Origin: Calditrichota bacterium
GTDB lineage: Bacteria; Zhuqueibacterota; Zhuqueibacteria; Zhuqueibacterales; Geothermadaptataceae
Length of the DNA stretch: 7,553 nucleotides
Assembly (NCBI GenBank): GCA_008501545.1
Contig: QQUM01000140.1
Span: forward strand, 1-7,553
Reading direction: 5' to 3'
The notes beneath the pieces are model-generated. The model saw only the letters and a list, made by a program, of their open reading frames with translations. It was not told where the DNA came from and did not search any database. Below, piece by piece: positions 1 through 7,002 of the stretch. The position numbers were made by a program, and so were the translations under genes. Position 1 is the first letter of the stretch. The number at the start of each line of letters is the position of its first letter.

Positions 1-482
1 AAAATTACAAACGATTCATGTAAATCGATAAGCGGACTTTCGCCATCGGGCAACAATATGGGAATAATTAAATTTCCAAGCTGAACTTCGGTTGCCGTCA
101 ACCCGAATTGTACTTTATCGTATGTGCCAGCCGGAACTCTGGATTCGAAAAGAATGAGCGATTTGTACGCCTCACCATCTGCTTCAATAATATTTAAAAT
201 CTGATCTTCCTGCACATAGGTAGATGGATTTTTATAGAGAACATAAAAGGTACTATCCTGATAAACTTTCCCCTGGAAAACTTTGATGCCATAGCGATCG
301 CCTTCTTCAACTGAATACGTTTTGTTGGCAATCGTGATGGAAGATTCTGTAGAATCAGCTTGTAGAACAACCCGCAATATGCCCGGATCTTGTGAAAGCT
401 CAACACCTGTATCGCATGCGAGAGGATGCAGGAGAAATAAAATTATCACGTAAGTTTTGAGAAATTTTGTTTGGATTCTCAT
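1..482 (-). CDS. Putative lipoprotein, DUF4382-like, 3' end beyond window
   Basis: An open frame of 160 codons runs without a stop from an ATG at 482-480 to the left edge, so only the N-terminal part of the protein is present. The N-terminus (MRIQTKFLKTYVIILFLLHPLAC) is a signal peptide with a Cys at residue 23. The lipobox P-L-A-C is imperfect because position -3 is Pro, so lipidation is likely but not certain. The mature part is beta-rich. It contains a G-I-L-R-V-V-L-Q-A-D opening and, near residue 125, V-P-A-G-T-Y-D-K-V-Q-F followed by a short hydrophobic strand and a proline/glycine turn. This layout recalls DUF4382-type envelope lipoproteins of unknown role, but the match is by eye and weak. 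No good Shine-Dalgarno precedes the ATG. The gene lies in the same direction as the LamG gene upstream of it, separated by 136 bp that hold a large hairpin, so it is probably not tightly co-transcribed with it. The function is unknown. Confidence 0.75.
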   Translation of the reverse strand, partial: MRIQTKFLKTYVIILFLLHPLACDTGVELSQDPGILRVVLQADSTESSITIANKTYSVEEGDRYGIKVFQGKVYQDSTFYVLYKNPSTYVQEDQILNIIEADGEAYKSLILFESRVPAGTYDKVQFGLTATEVQLGNLIIPILLPDGESPLIDLHESFVI

Positions 483-503
483 TTTAAAATATACTCAGAT
501 TTT

Positions 504-532
504 GTTTTATGTAATCCTGTTAGCGTAATCAA
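504..532 (-). promoter_or_regulatory. Candidate promoter for the lipoprotein gene
   Basis: Reading the minus strand, TTGATT (532-527) is followed after 17 bases by TAAAAC (509-504), about 21 bp before the ATG at 482. Both boxes are only partial matches to the sigma-70 consensus, and the leader would be very short. The -35 box lies just beyond the hairpin at 541-612, which would make sense if that hairpin ends the preceding transcript. Weak evidence. Confidence 0.25.
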
Positions 533-540
533 CATTTAAC

Positions 541-612
541 ACTCAATAATCAACATTCAATTTTCAATGTCAAAATAATTGAAAATTGAATGTTGAGTGT
601 TGATTATTGAGT
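541..612. repeat. Large imperfect intergenic inverted repeat (hairpin)
   Basis: Bases 550-568 are perfectly complementary to 578-596 (19 bp) around a 9-base loop. A second outer arm, 541-551, is complementary to 602-612, with a few extra bases on the right side. The right half ends 6 bases from the stop codon of the LamG gene. The sequence is built from repeated TCAACATT / ACTCAATA-like words, a style seen in dispersed intergenic repeats. The stem is AT-rich and no strong T-run follows it on the minus strand. It could act as a transcript-end or mRNA-stabilising hairpin rather than a textbook intrinsic terminator. Confidence 0.8.
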
Positions 613-618
613 ATTCCT

Positions 619-3600
619 TTACTTCATCAAGATCATCTTGTTCGTTTTAACAAACTCATTGTCGGCTTTGATCTGGTAGAAATACATGCCGCTTGCGAGA
701 ATTCGTCCGTAACGGTCGGTTCCATTCCAGCGAACAATGTGATTGCCGGCATTCATCTTGGCATCAACCAGCGTTTTCACCTGGCGACCGAGCATGTCGT
801 ATATAACCAATGTCACTTTGGATTGGCGCGGCAATGCGTATTGAATTTCGGTTGTCGGGTTAAACGGATTCGGATAATTCTGCGAAAGTGAGAATGTTGC
901 AGGCAATGCATTTTGCGCTTCATCGGCGTTTACGCCCACTACTGCTTCTTTGGCAGCGTAGTTGTACACACGGAGACGATCTATCTTGCCGTCATACCAG
1001 TCAGGCCAACCGTCAGGTCCGCCCGCCTTGCCGATGTTCAATGGTGTGCCCGTAAAAGCAGGAGCCACATTGAAACCAGCATACGCGCTGGAAAGCTGCT
1101 CGTTATTTGCATCGCGCAGATCAAAAACAGCCATGTAGTTAAAGCTGCTGTCTGGCGTTGCGGACACTTCAAAAATCACACGATACCATTTATCCATTTC
1201 AATCAAAGTCGGCAATGTGATGCGGGTGCCGCCTTCTTCAGGCGTCCAGACACCAGCAGTGAGTTTCCAGTTTGGATCATCAAATGCGCCATAAATAACT
1301 TCAAACGTGTTTTCACCCCAGAAAGGAATGCGCAGCGCCGGCTTGGCAACCACAAAGCTCCAAAATTTATCCATGGTTCTTGGATTCATCCAGAATTCAA
1401 CAGTGAACTCTTCTGATGTTCCTGCAAGTGGAGTTTGCACTTCGAGGTAATCAGAAGCGCCGTTGAAATCCATAGAGTAGGTTCCGTCGATAGCGTCGGT
1501 TGAGTAGGTTGGCGCGCCAATAGCATTCACCCAGTTTTGATACATGGAGCCGTCAGCGGGAACGCCTTCGCCCTCTTCAAAACTCAAAGCAACCGTCACT
1601 TCGTTTGGCACTTCTACTGCAAATGAGAGGTAGTGTGGATTTTCTGCATGTTCAGCTTCTTCAGGGAATACCGCTTTAAAGCCATCGGAATTTTCAGCGG
1701 TGACATAGTAATAAACAACAGTGTGTGCATCTTGCTTGGCCACGTCGGCGGAAAATGTACCGTCGCCATTATCGGCCATATCTGCTTCCATCCAATCGCC
1801 ACCTGCATTGTAATACAGCTTCACAGCGGAGACCGGTGCACCGAGGCCCTGGCCAACAGTGGCGTTCACGGTGTAGCTGGCCGCGCTTTCATCCTGGTTG
1901 GCAACTGGGGCAGGAATAGCTAAATTTGGTGGAGCGTCAACGCTAACAGCTTTGGTGGCATAGTTATAAGTGCGCATCGCATCGATTTTACCGTTATAAA
2001 ACACACCACGTCCTGCAGCCTCGCCTACGCGCATTGGATGAATGGTTTTCGCCGGGGGAATATTGAAGCCCGCAAAATCCGATATGATTTTCTGATCATT
2101 TTCATCATTGAGCTGGAACATCAGATAATATTTAAAATTATCACCTTCCGGTGCATTACGGATTTCATAAATCACGCGATACCATTTTCCAAGCTCCAGA
2201 GAGTGATCCAAAGTAATGCGCGTTTGTTCGCCTTCAGACCATTTTCCTGCGGTGAGTTTATGACCCGGATCATCCCAGGCGCCCCAGATAATTTCAAATG
2301 TATTCTCACCCCACCAGCCGATGTTGATGGCCGGTTTATTAACAACAAAACCCCAGAAATGATCGAGATCAGTGGGATTCATCCAGAAATCGAGGGTGAA
2401 CTCTTCGGATGCGCCGATGAGCGGGGTGCTGATTTCGAGAATGTCGCGGCTGTCAGCGTGGAAATCCATGGAATACATGCCAACTGCAGCGGATGTGTCA
2501 GTTTGCGTTGGGAAACCGCCTGTGTTAACCAGGTGGCCGTAGCTCGAGCTGTCAACCGGTGCGCCGGTGCCTTCTTCGAATTCGAGGCCGAGCGTTTGTG
2601 TCACTGGCTGTTCGACAGCAAATGTCAGATAAACCGGAGCTTCGGCATCTTCCGCACGGATTGGGAAAGTGCTGCGCTGGCCATCTGCGTTTTCAGCAGA
2701 GATATAATAATAAACGATGGTTGCAGGATCGACGAGCGGAACGCTGCCCATGTATCGATCCCCGGAATCCACTGTCATATCAACCGCAAACCAGTCGGCA
2801 CCACCCGGGCTGTAATTTAATTGTACGGATGTGATATCGCTGCCACCAACTTTACCAACGGTTGCATATACAGGAGGATATTCCGCAGCATCGGATGTCT
2901 GATTCGGAACACCAGCGATTTCAACGATGACTGGAGGAACAGCGAAATTACGCACGACATTACTGATGCGAATTTCATCCATAAAACCATCAAAAAAGGA
3001 AGGCTGCACATTGCTGCTACCGTTGGTTCCAATGTGGAAGTCAAGGTCTGTAATATTGGGTTGTGCCTGGTTTACCGGATCATATTCAAACCAACCCGAC
3101 CAAAGTAAATTGAGATCGGAATCGTGGACCATTTGCACAACAACGTGGTATTTTGTGTCGCGGATCATTGTGCCATGATACCAGGTCTGTGGCGATATCG
3201 TGTTTATTGGTGATTGGACAGAAGGCCAACCATGGCCGCTTACTGAATAACCGGTGGAAAGCCAGCGTACGTCACCAAACATTTCCATAAAATAATTACC
3301 CTGATCGAAAGTAGGTACTCCGGGCTTCCAGAAAATTACGGGAGCAAAACGATGATCAGAGTTGTCAGTGCCAAAGGTCTGCACATTAAACCAGGCTTCC
3401 ATTGTCCAATCGTCGGCGAGATCGAGGTTGTCGTTGTCGGCAATGGTTAAAAATGATGAGTCGGTCGCCGCATCATTTTGTAAATAGAGCGATTGATTTA
3501 GCCCAGTAAGAGCGCTCACAGCAAAAAACTGGCTGGCGCCGTGGGGCGTCGCATCCTCGGCAAGGTCTGATTCATTAACATAGCTGTCATCGAAATGCAG

Positions 3601-3732
3601 CAAAACAACTGTGGCTGAATCCGCAGCGTAAGGCCCGCCGATAGGTTCAACTTCCTGGCCATATAAGCTTGCGCTAAAAATCAAGACAAGCAAAGCAGAA
3701 AGCAAGCTTTTCGGTAATAAAGACTTTGTCAT
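619..3732 (-). CDS. Secreted triple-LamG protein with type IX sorting tail
   Basis: This 1037-residue protein starts at an ATG with a near-perfect AAGGAGG seven bases upstream. Residues 1-25 form a signal peptide (KSLLSALLVLIFSASLYGQ). The following domains are read from sequence: LamG/concanavalin A-like domain 1 at about 38-262; Ig-like linker A at 266-374, with a VYYYISAENADG strand; LamG 2 at 379-597; Ig-like linker B at 604-706 (VVYYYVTAENSDG); LamG 3 at 711-930; and a FlgD-like/Por-type sorting domain at 944-1037 containing NYPNPFNPTTEIQYALP, IYDMLGRQVKTL and a GMYFYQIKADN ending. Such tails are known to direct type IX secretion and surface attachment or release. No hydrolase, lyase or protease domain is visible, so the protein is probably a surface or released glycan-binding or adhesive protein; the ligand is unknown. 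The linker-LamG module is duplicated in tandem. The gene appears richer in G+C than its neighbours. It sits 150 bp downstream of the hybrid sensor-regulator gene, which is the likely controller. Confidence 0.9.
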   Translation of the reverse strand: MTKSLLPKSLLSALLVLIFSASLYGQEVEPIGGPYAADSATVVLLHFDDSYVNESDLAEDATPHGASQFFAVSALTGLNQSLYLQNDAATDSSFLTIADNDNLDLADDWTMEAWFNVQTFGTDNSDHRFAPVIFWKPGVPTFDQGNYFMEMFGDVRWLSTGYSVSGHGWPSVQSPINTISPQTWYHGTMIRDTKYHVVVQMVHDSDLNLLWSGWFEYDPVNQAQPNITDLDFHIGTNGSSNVQPSFFDGFMDEIRISNVVRNFAVPPVIVEIAGVPNQTSDAAEYPPVYATVGKVGGSDITSVQLNYSPGGADWFAVDMTVDSGDRYMGSVPLVDPATIVYYYISAENADGQRSTFPIRAEDAEAPVYLTFAVEQPVTQTLGLEFEEGTGAPVDSSSYGHLVNTGGFPTQTDTSAAVGMYSMDFHADSRDILEISTPLIGASEEFTLDFWMNPTDLDHFWGFVVNKPAINIGWWGENTFEIIWGAWDDPGHKLTAGKWSEGEQTRITLDHSLELGKWYRVIYEIRNAPEGDNFKYYLMFQLNDENDQKIISDFAGFNIPPAKTIHPMRVGEAAGRGVFYNGKIDAMRTYNYATKAVSVDAPPNLAIPAPVANQDESAASYTVNATVGQGLGAPVSAVKLYYNAGGDWMEADMADNGDGTFSADVAKQDAHTVVYYYVTAENSDGFKAVFPEEAEHAENPHYLSFAVEVPNEVTVALSFEEGEGVPADGSMYQNWVNAIGAPTYSTDAIDGTYSMDFNGASDYLEVQTPLAGTSEEFTVEFWMNPRTMDKFWSFVVAKPALRIPFWGENTFEVIYGAFDDPNWKLTAGVWTPEEGGTRITLPTLIEMDKWYRVIFEVSATPDSSFNYMAVFDLRDANNEQLSSAYAGFNVAPAFTGTPLNIGKAGGPDGWPDWYDGKIDRLRVYNYAAKEAVVGVNADEAQNALPATFSLSQNYPNPFNPTTEIQYALPRQSKVTLVIYDMLGRQVKTLVDAKMNAGNHIVRWNGTDRYGRILASGMYFYQIKADNEFVKTNKMILMK
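943..2937 (-). repeat. Tandem duplication of an Ig-LamG module inside the LamG gene
   Basis: Residues 266-597 (bases 1942-2937) and 604-930 (bases 943-1923) encode two copies of the same roughly 330-residue unit. Shared blocks in order are VYYY(I/V)(S/T)AEN, the FEEG strand, YSMDF, SEEFT plus FWMNP, FVV.KPA, WGENTFE, DDP plus KLTAG, TRITL, KWYRVI, AGFN, and GKID followed by YNYA. By eye about half of the residues agree. The DNA has diverged, so this is an old duplication and unlikely to be an assembly artefact. LamG domain 1 (38-262) lacks these blocks and is not part of the duplication. Confidence 0.8.
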
Positions 3733-3739
3733 AAAACAA

Positions 3740-3746
3740 CCTCCTT
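3740..3746 (-). promoter_or_regulatory. Strong Shine-Dalgarno of the LamG gene
   Basis: AAGGAGG on the minus strand is spaced seven bases from the ATG at 3732-3730. It fixes the start of the LamG gene and suggests high translation. The lipoprotein gene shows no comparable site. Confidence 0.85.
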
Positions 3747-3825
3747 AATAAAGTGATGAATTTGGATGAGTTCCGTTGTTGTGCAAGAAGTGTTGGATTT
3801 GGGACTCTTAATTTTGCCGCAAAAA

Positions 3826-3851
3826 AATATAGACAAAGGAGGATTTCTCAA
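3826..3851 (-). promoter_or_regulatory. Candidate promoter of the LamG gene
   Basis: On the minus strand, a TATATT -10-like box (3831-3826) lies 22 bp downstream of the proximal half of the putative AraC-type operator. A TTGAGA word (3851-3846) abuts the operator but sits only 14 bp from the -10 box, so it is a poor -35 element. A weak -35 next to activator half-sites is usual for AraC-controlled promoters. The inferred start, around 3820, gives a leader of about 88 bases. Confidence 0.35.
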
Positions 3852-3900
3852 ATAACATATGTTACCAATCGTAGAACAGATGTTACATTTTTTGAGAAAT
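3843..3900. repeat. 10-bp inverted repeat framing the operator
   Basis: ATTTCTCAAA (3843-3852) and TTTGAGAAAT (3891-3900) are perfect complements 38 bases apart. They enclose both putative operator halves and the end of the regulator gene. On the regulator's transcript they could form a long-loop hairpin, followed about 15 bases later by a seven-T run (3827-3821). That would make a weak terminator at best. Confidence 0.45.
3854..3886. promoter_or_regulatory. Putative AraC-type operator: 12-bp direct repeat, 21-bp period
   Basis: AACATATGTTAC (3854-3865) recurs as AACAGATGTTAC (3875-3886), 11 of 12 bases identical and exactly 21 bp apart, which is two helical turns. AraC-family activators are known to bind paired direct half-sites with this spacing next to the -35 region. 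The pair sits between the AraC-type regulator gene and the LamG gene. The distal half overlaps the regulator's stop codon (3883-3885). Binding by this particular regulator is inferred. Confidence 0.5.
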
Positions 3901-6729
3901 ATATTCGCTTGGGGTTTGCTTATAATGTTCGCGGAAACATTTGGTAAAATAGGAAGGTGTTTCAAATCCGACTTTAAAAGCAATTTCTGCCACTGAGAGT
4001 TCAGTGTTGCGCATTATCTCTGTCGCTTTTTTTAATTTGACCAGCCGGATAAATTCACTGGGGGTATGGCCGGTGAGGTTTTTAATTTTTCTATAAAGAT
4101 GCACACGTGTTAAACCAAGTTCTTTTCCCAGACTGTCTACGTTTAATTCAGAATTGTGTAAATTATTGTCGATTGTTTCAATCACCCTGTCTATGAATTT
4201 TTTATCGATCGATTGAATTGATTTATCGTCTGAATAAAACTCCAGATTCTGAGAAAAATATTCTTTTAGTTTGGCACGAGACTGCAGCAGATTGCGCACA
4301 CGTACTTGCAGCAGTTTTTCGCTGAATGGTTTTGTGATATAATAATCAGCCCCAGTTTCAAATCCCTCCATAACATTCTCTTCGGAAGATTTTGCTGTGA
4401 GAAGGATAACTGGAATGTGGCTGGTTCGTAAATCTCCTTTAATTTTTTCACAAAATTCAATACCGTCCATTTCCGGCATCATCACATCACTGATGATGAG
4501 ATCGGGCATGTGAGAGATCGCCTGCGCATAGCCTGCCTTGCCATCGGCTGCTTCTGCAATGCGGTATACTCCTTCAAAACAGCTTTTTATAAACTCAATA
4601 ATATCGGGATTATCATCGATGACCAGTAAAAGCGGGGCATCTTTTTCTGTTGTAGCATTGGTTTTGCTAACCGCATTCAACTTGTTTGGGTTCTCCGATG
4701 CAACAATGGTTTGCGGTCCAGATACCTGCGGATGGAACAAATTAATAATTTCATCCTCAGTCATTTCAGCAGCGCTTAAATGGCTATTTCCCAGTGGCAA
4801 TTGCACTATGAAACAGCTTCCACCATCTTCACAGTTCTCAACTGAAATCTCGCCATGGTGCAGTTCAACCAATCCTTTACTGAGAGCCAGGCCAATACCT
4901 GTGCCTCTGTAACGATTGCGGCCTTCGTGCTCTACTTCATAAAATGGTTCAAATATTTTCTGTAGTTTATCCTTTGGAATGCCAATGCCATTGTCACGAA
5001 CAGCAATTTCGACAAATTCCTGTGTTTGGGTTTCAATGTCAGTGTTCATAGTGCAACGCACTGTAACAGCAATGCAGCCGCCTTCAGGAGTAAATTTAAA
5101 TGCGTTGGAAAGCAGGTTGAAGATGACTTTATCAATTTTTTCATCTTCAAACCAGACGTCAATTTTTTCATTTTGATAATTGAATGTGAGAGCAATTTGC
5201 TTTAGCTCTGCCATCACATCGAAAGCCTGGCAGATATCTTCAATAAAAGAGACGATATCGTGCTTGCATGCTTTCAACAGCATTTTTCCCTCATCCAATT
5301 TTCGAAAATCCATGAGTTGGTTGATCAAACGCAGCAACCGTTCAGCGTTGCGCTGCATCAAACGCATCTTCTTATGTGATCCGCCATTGCCCTTATTGGA
5401 TTGTTTGAGTTGATCGAGTGTGCCTAAAATCAGGGTCAGTGGCGTGCGGAACTCGTGGGAAATGTTGGTGAAAAACTGAATTTTCAGGTCATTGACCTCC
5501 TTAACTTTCTGGTGCATTTCCACAAGTTGATCACGTTGTAATGAGAGCTCTTCCTTTTGCTGATTTATGGCTTCATTTTTTTCAGCTAATTCTATGTTTA
5601 TTTTTTTTATCAGCCAATATGCCCGCACAATAAAAAACACAACAATCAGGACGACACCAAATCCAACTAATGTAATAATAAACCGTTCTTGCTGTGTTTC
5701 GTATTTTAGTAGCTGTTGATCTAAAATTTCTTGTTGCGCCTCGATTTTATCTTGCTGATTGAGAATTTGGTCAGTCTGTAATTTAAGCACGCGTGCATTC
5801 GTTGTATCAACAAGCACAGTTTCCAGGGTGATTTCCCGATCAAACGGTTCATTCTTCAAAATTTTCATTGCTGTTTGGATTGCCACTTCCCCACCTGTTG
5901 GGTAAAGAAGGGTCGCATCAAGGACGCCATCCAAAACCATTTGAATTCCACCATCCTCAGTCGGAAGGGCATCAATGCCAATAAAGCGTATCTGTTTTTC
6001 GATACCTTTGCGCTGGGCAACCTTTTTTGCACCAAACGCCATTACATCGTTATGCGCATAGACCAGGTCGATATCAGAATGTTTGGCAAATGCTTGTTCA
6101 GCAAGTTGTTCGCTTACTTCACTTAACCATTGACCATCACCGCCATCAATTATTTTAATGCCCAGGCTGCTTTCAATGATTTCTGCAAATCCCTTATGTC
6201 TCTCTACTGCTGGTGATGATCCTTTCAATCCCCATATTTCCAAAATTTTCCCTTTACCTTTTAGCAGGCGCTGAATATGGTTTCCAGCTTCTCGACCTAT
6301 TGCAACATTGTCACCACCAATATAAGCGGTGTAGGCAGCAGATGAAATTTTTCGATCGATAAGAACGACAGGAATTCCTGACCTGTGTGCTTGTTCAACA
6401 ACTGGTGTGATGGGTGCTGCTTCATTTGGAGAAACGATGAGCAGATCGACTCTCTGTTCGATTAATTGTTGGATATCTGCGATTTGCTTTTGGTTGTTTT
6501 GCTGCCCGTCTTTGATGGTTAGCGTTATTTCTGGGAAGAGTGATGCCTCGCGGGCCATCTCTCTGTTCATAATCTGACGCCAGAGATCGCCGCTGGTACA
6601 TTGGGAGAAGCCGATGCTGTAGTGAGGATGGGAGTCGTCTTTTATTAGGAGTTTTTTATCGCAGCCACAAAATCCTAAAAAGCTTATAATTAAAAAAAAG
6701 TAAAATGGTTTTATTGAATAGTTATTCAA
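3883..6729 (-). CDS. Hybrid two-component sensor-regulator, sugar-binding type, AraC output
   Basis: This single protein carries a whole phosphorelay. With the TTG start (948 residues) the order is: N-terminal hydrophobic signal or anchor 8-22; Peripla_BP_4-like (ribose/YtfQ-type) sugar-binding domain 37-318, with the IDRK, GGDN, YAHND and GID motifs of that family; a short Gln-rich coiled coil; membrane helix 350-373; cytoplasmic coiled coil; HisKA with phospho-acceptor His425 in SHEFRTPLT; HATPase with N-box N538/N542, DNGIG 579-583 and GTGIG 609-613; receiver 699-811 with D705/D706, phospho-acceptor Asp748, T778 and K800; and AraC-type helix-turn-helix 845-948. All catalytic residues are intact. 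The layout matches the hybrid sensors of Bacteroidota that read sugars directly, such as the fructose sensor BT1754 with a periplasmic-binding sensor. The ligand here is unknown but probably a mono- or small saccharide. The probable target is the adjacent LamG gene. A longer reading from an ATG at 6780-6778 is possible, but that codon has no ribosome site. Confidence 0.93.
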   Translation of the reverse strand: MNNYSIKPFYFFLIISFLGFCGCDKKLLIKDDSHPHYSIGFSQCTSGDLWRQIMNREMAREASLFPEITLTIKDGQQNNQKQIADIQQLIEQRVDLLIVSPNEAAPITPVVEQAHRSGIPVVLIDRKISSAAYTAYIGGDNVAIGREAGNHIQRLLKGKGKILEIWGLKGSSPAVERHKGFAEIIESSLGIKIIDGGDGQWLSEVSEQLAEQAFAKHSDIDLVYAHNDVMAFGAKKVAQRKGIEKQIRFIGIDALPTEDGGIQMVLDGVLDATLLYPTGGEVAIQTAMKILKNEPFDREITLETVLVDTTNARVLKLQTDQILNQQDKIEAQQEILDQQLLKYETQQERFIITLVGFGVVLIVVFFIVRAYWLIKKINIELAEKNEAINQQKEELSLQRDQLVEMHQKVKEVNDLKIQFFTNISHEFRTPLTLILGTLDQLKQSNKGNGGSHKKMRLMQRNAERLLRLINQLMDFRKLDEGKMLLKACKHDIVSFIEDICQAFDVMAELKQIALTFNYQNEKIDVWFEDEKIDKVIFNLLSNAFKFTPEGGCIAVTVRCTMNTDIETQTQEFVEIAVRDNGIGIPKDKLQKIFEPFYEVEHEGRNRYRGTGIGLALSKGLVELHHGEISVENCEDGGSCFIVQLPLGNSHLSAAEMTEDEIINLFHPQVSGPQTIVASENPNKLNAVSKTNATTEKDAPLLLVIDDNPDIIEFIKSCFEGVYRIAEAADGKAGYAQAISHMPDLIISDVMMPEMDGIEFCEKIKGDLRTSHIPVILLTAKSSEENVMEGFETGADYYITKPFSEKLLQVRVRNLLQSRAKLKEYFSQNLEFYSDDKSIQSIDKKFIDRVIETIDNNLHNSELNVDSLGKELGLTRVHLYRKIKNLTGHTPSEFIRLVKLKKATEIMRNTELSVAEIAFKVGFETPSYFTKCFREHYKQTPSEYISQKM

Positions 6730-6742
6730 GGTCTCTACTCCT
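6727..6742 (-). promoter_or_regulatory. Ribosome site favouring a TTG start for the sensor gene
   Basis: AGGAG (6742-6738) lies eight bases before an in-frame TTG (6729-6727). Starting there gives MNNYSIKPFYFFLIISFLGF, a typical signal or anchor sequence. The upstream in-frame ATG at 6780 has only A/T-rich sequence before it and would add 17 polar residues in front of the hydrophobic segment. Confidence 0.7.
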
Positions 6743-6807
6743 GAGGAATATTTGCAAGAATAACAAAAATGATCAATCATTACAATACAGAAATACCCAA
6801 TTTGAAA

Positions 6808-6836
6808 ATTATACGCTCAGAGTTATCCATATTTAA
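6808..6836 (-). promoter_or_regulatory. Candidate promoter of the sensor gene
   Basis: A perfect TATAAT -10 box (6813-6808, minus strand) is preceded after 17 bp by TTAAAT (6836-6831), a weak -35. Transcription would begin near 6801, leaving about 70 bases of leader before the TTG start. The same leader would be only about 20 bases to the ATG at 6780, another point for the TTG. Confidence 0.5.
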
Positions 6837-6840
6837 GGTG

Positions 6841-6858
6841 GAATGTGAATGTGAATGT
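6841..6858. repeat. Three tandem GAATGT hexamers
   Basis: GAATGT is repeated three times head to tail immediately upstream of the sensor promoter's -35 region. It is a short simple repeat that could vary in copy number; no function is visible. Confidence 0.6.
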
Positions 6859-7002
6859 AGACTTCTTAGCAGTATTTAATACACAAAAATTATATTAATA
6901 TTTACATATCAAGATAGAGTAAATCTCGGATTTTCACAAAGGGCAATTCGATTTATCAAAACAAGAGATGAGTGAAAAGCGCAGGATATTGGATTTTGTA
7001 TT

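Noticed and set aside
194..406. Minus-strand 70-codon frame at the left edge
   Set aside because: It overlaps the lipoprotein frame in another phase. The 482-1 frame has a signal peptide and stays open to the edge, so the 70-codon frame is a shadow.
2038..2820. Long plus-strand open frame (260 codons) opposite the LamG gene
   Set aside because: It lies entirely antisense to a well-supported gene with domains and signal peptide. Its translation is Cys/His/Ile-rich with no recognisable motif, and other antisense frames (e.g. 913-1416) look the same.
4538..4912. Plus-strand frame of 124 codons within the sensor gene
   Set aside because: It is the antisense shadow of the kinase and receiver region; it shows no domain and has no ribosome site of its own that I can see.
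6730..6780. ATG at 6780 as start of the sensor gene
   Set aside because: It has no Shine-Dalgarno, and the extra polar N-terminus precedes the signal segment. The TTG at 6729 has AGGAG at good spacing.
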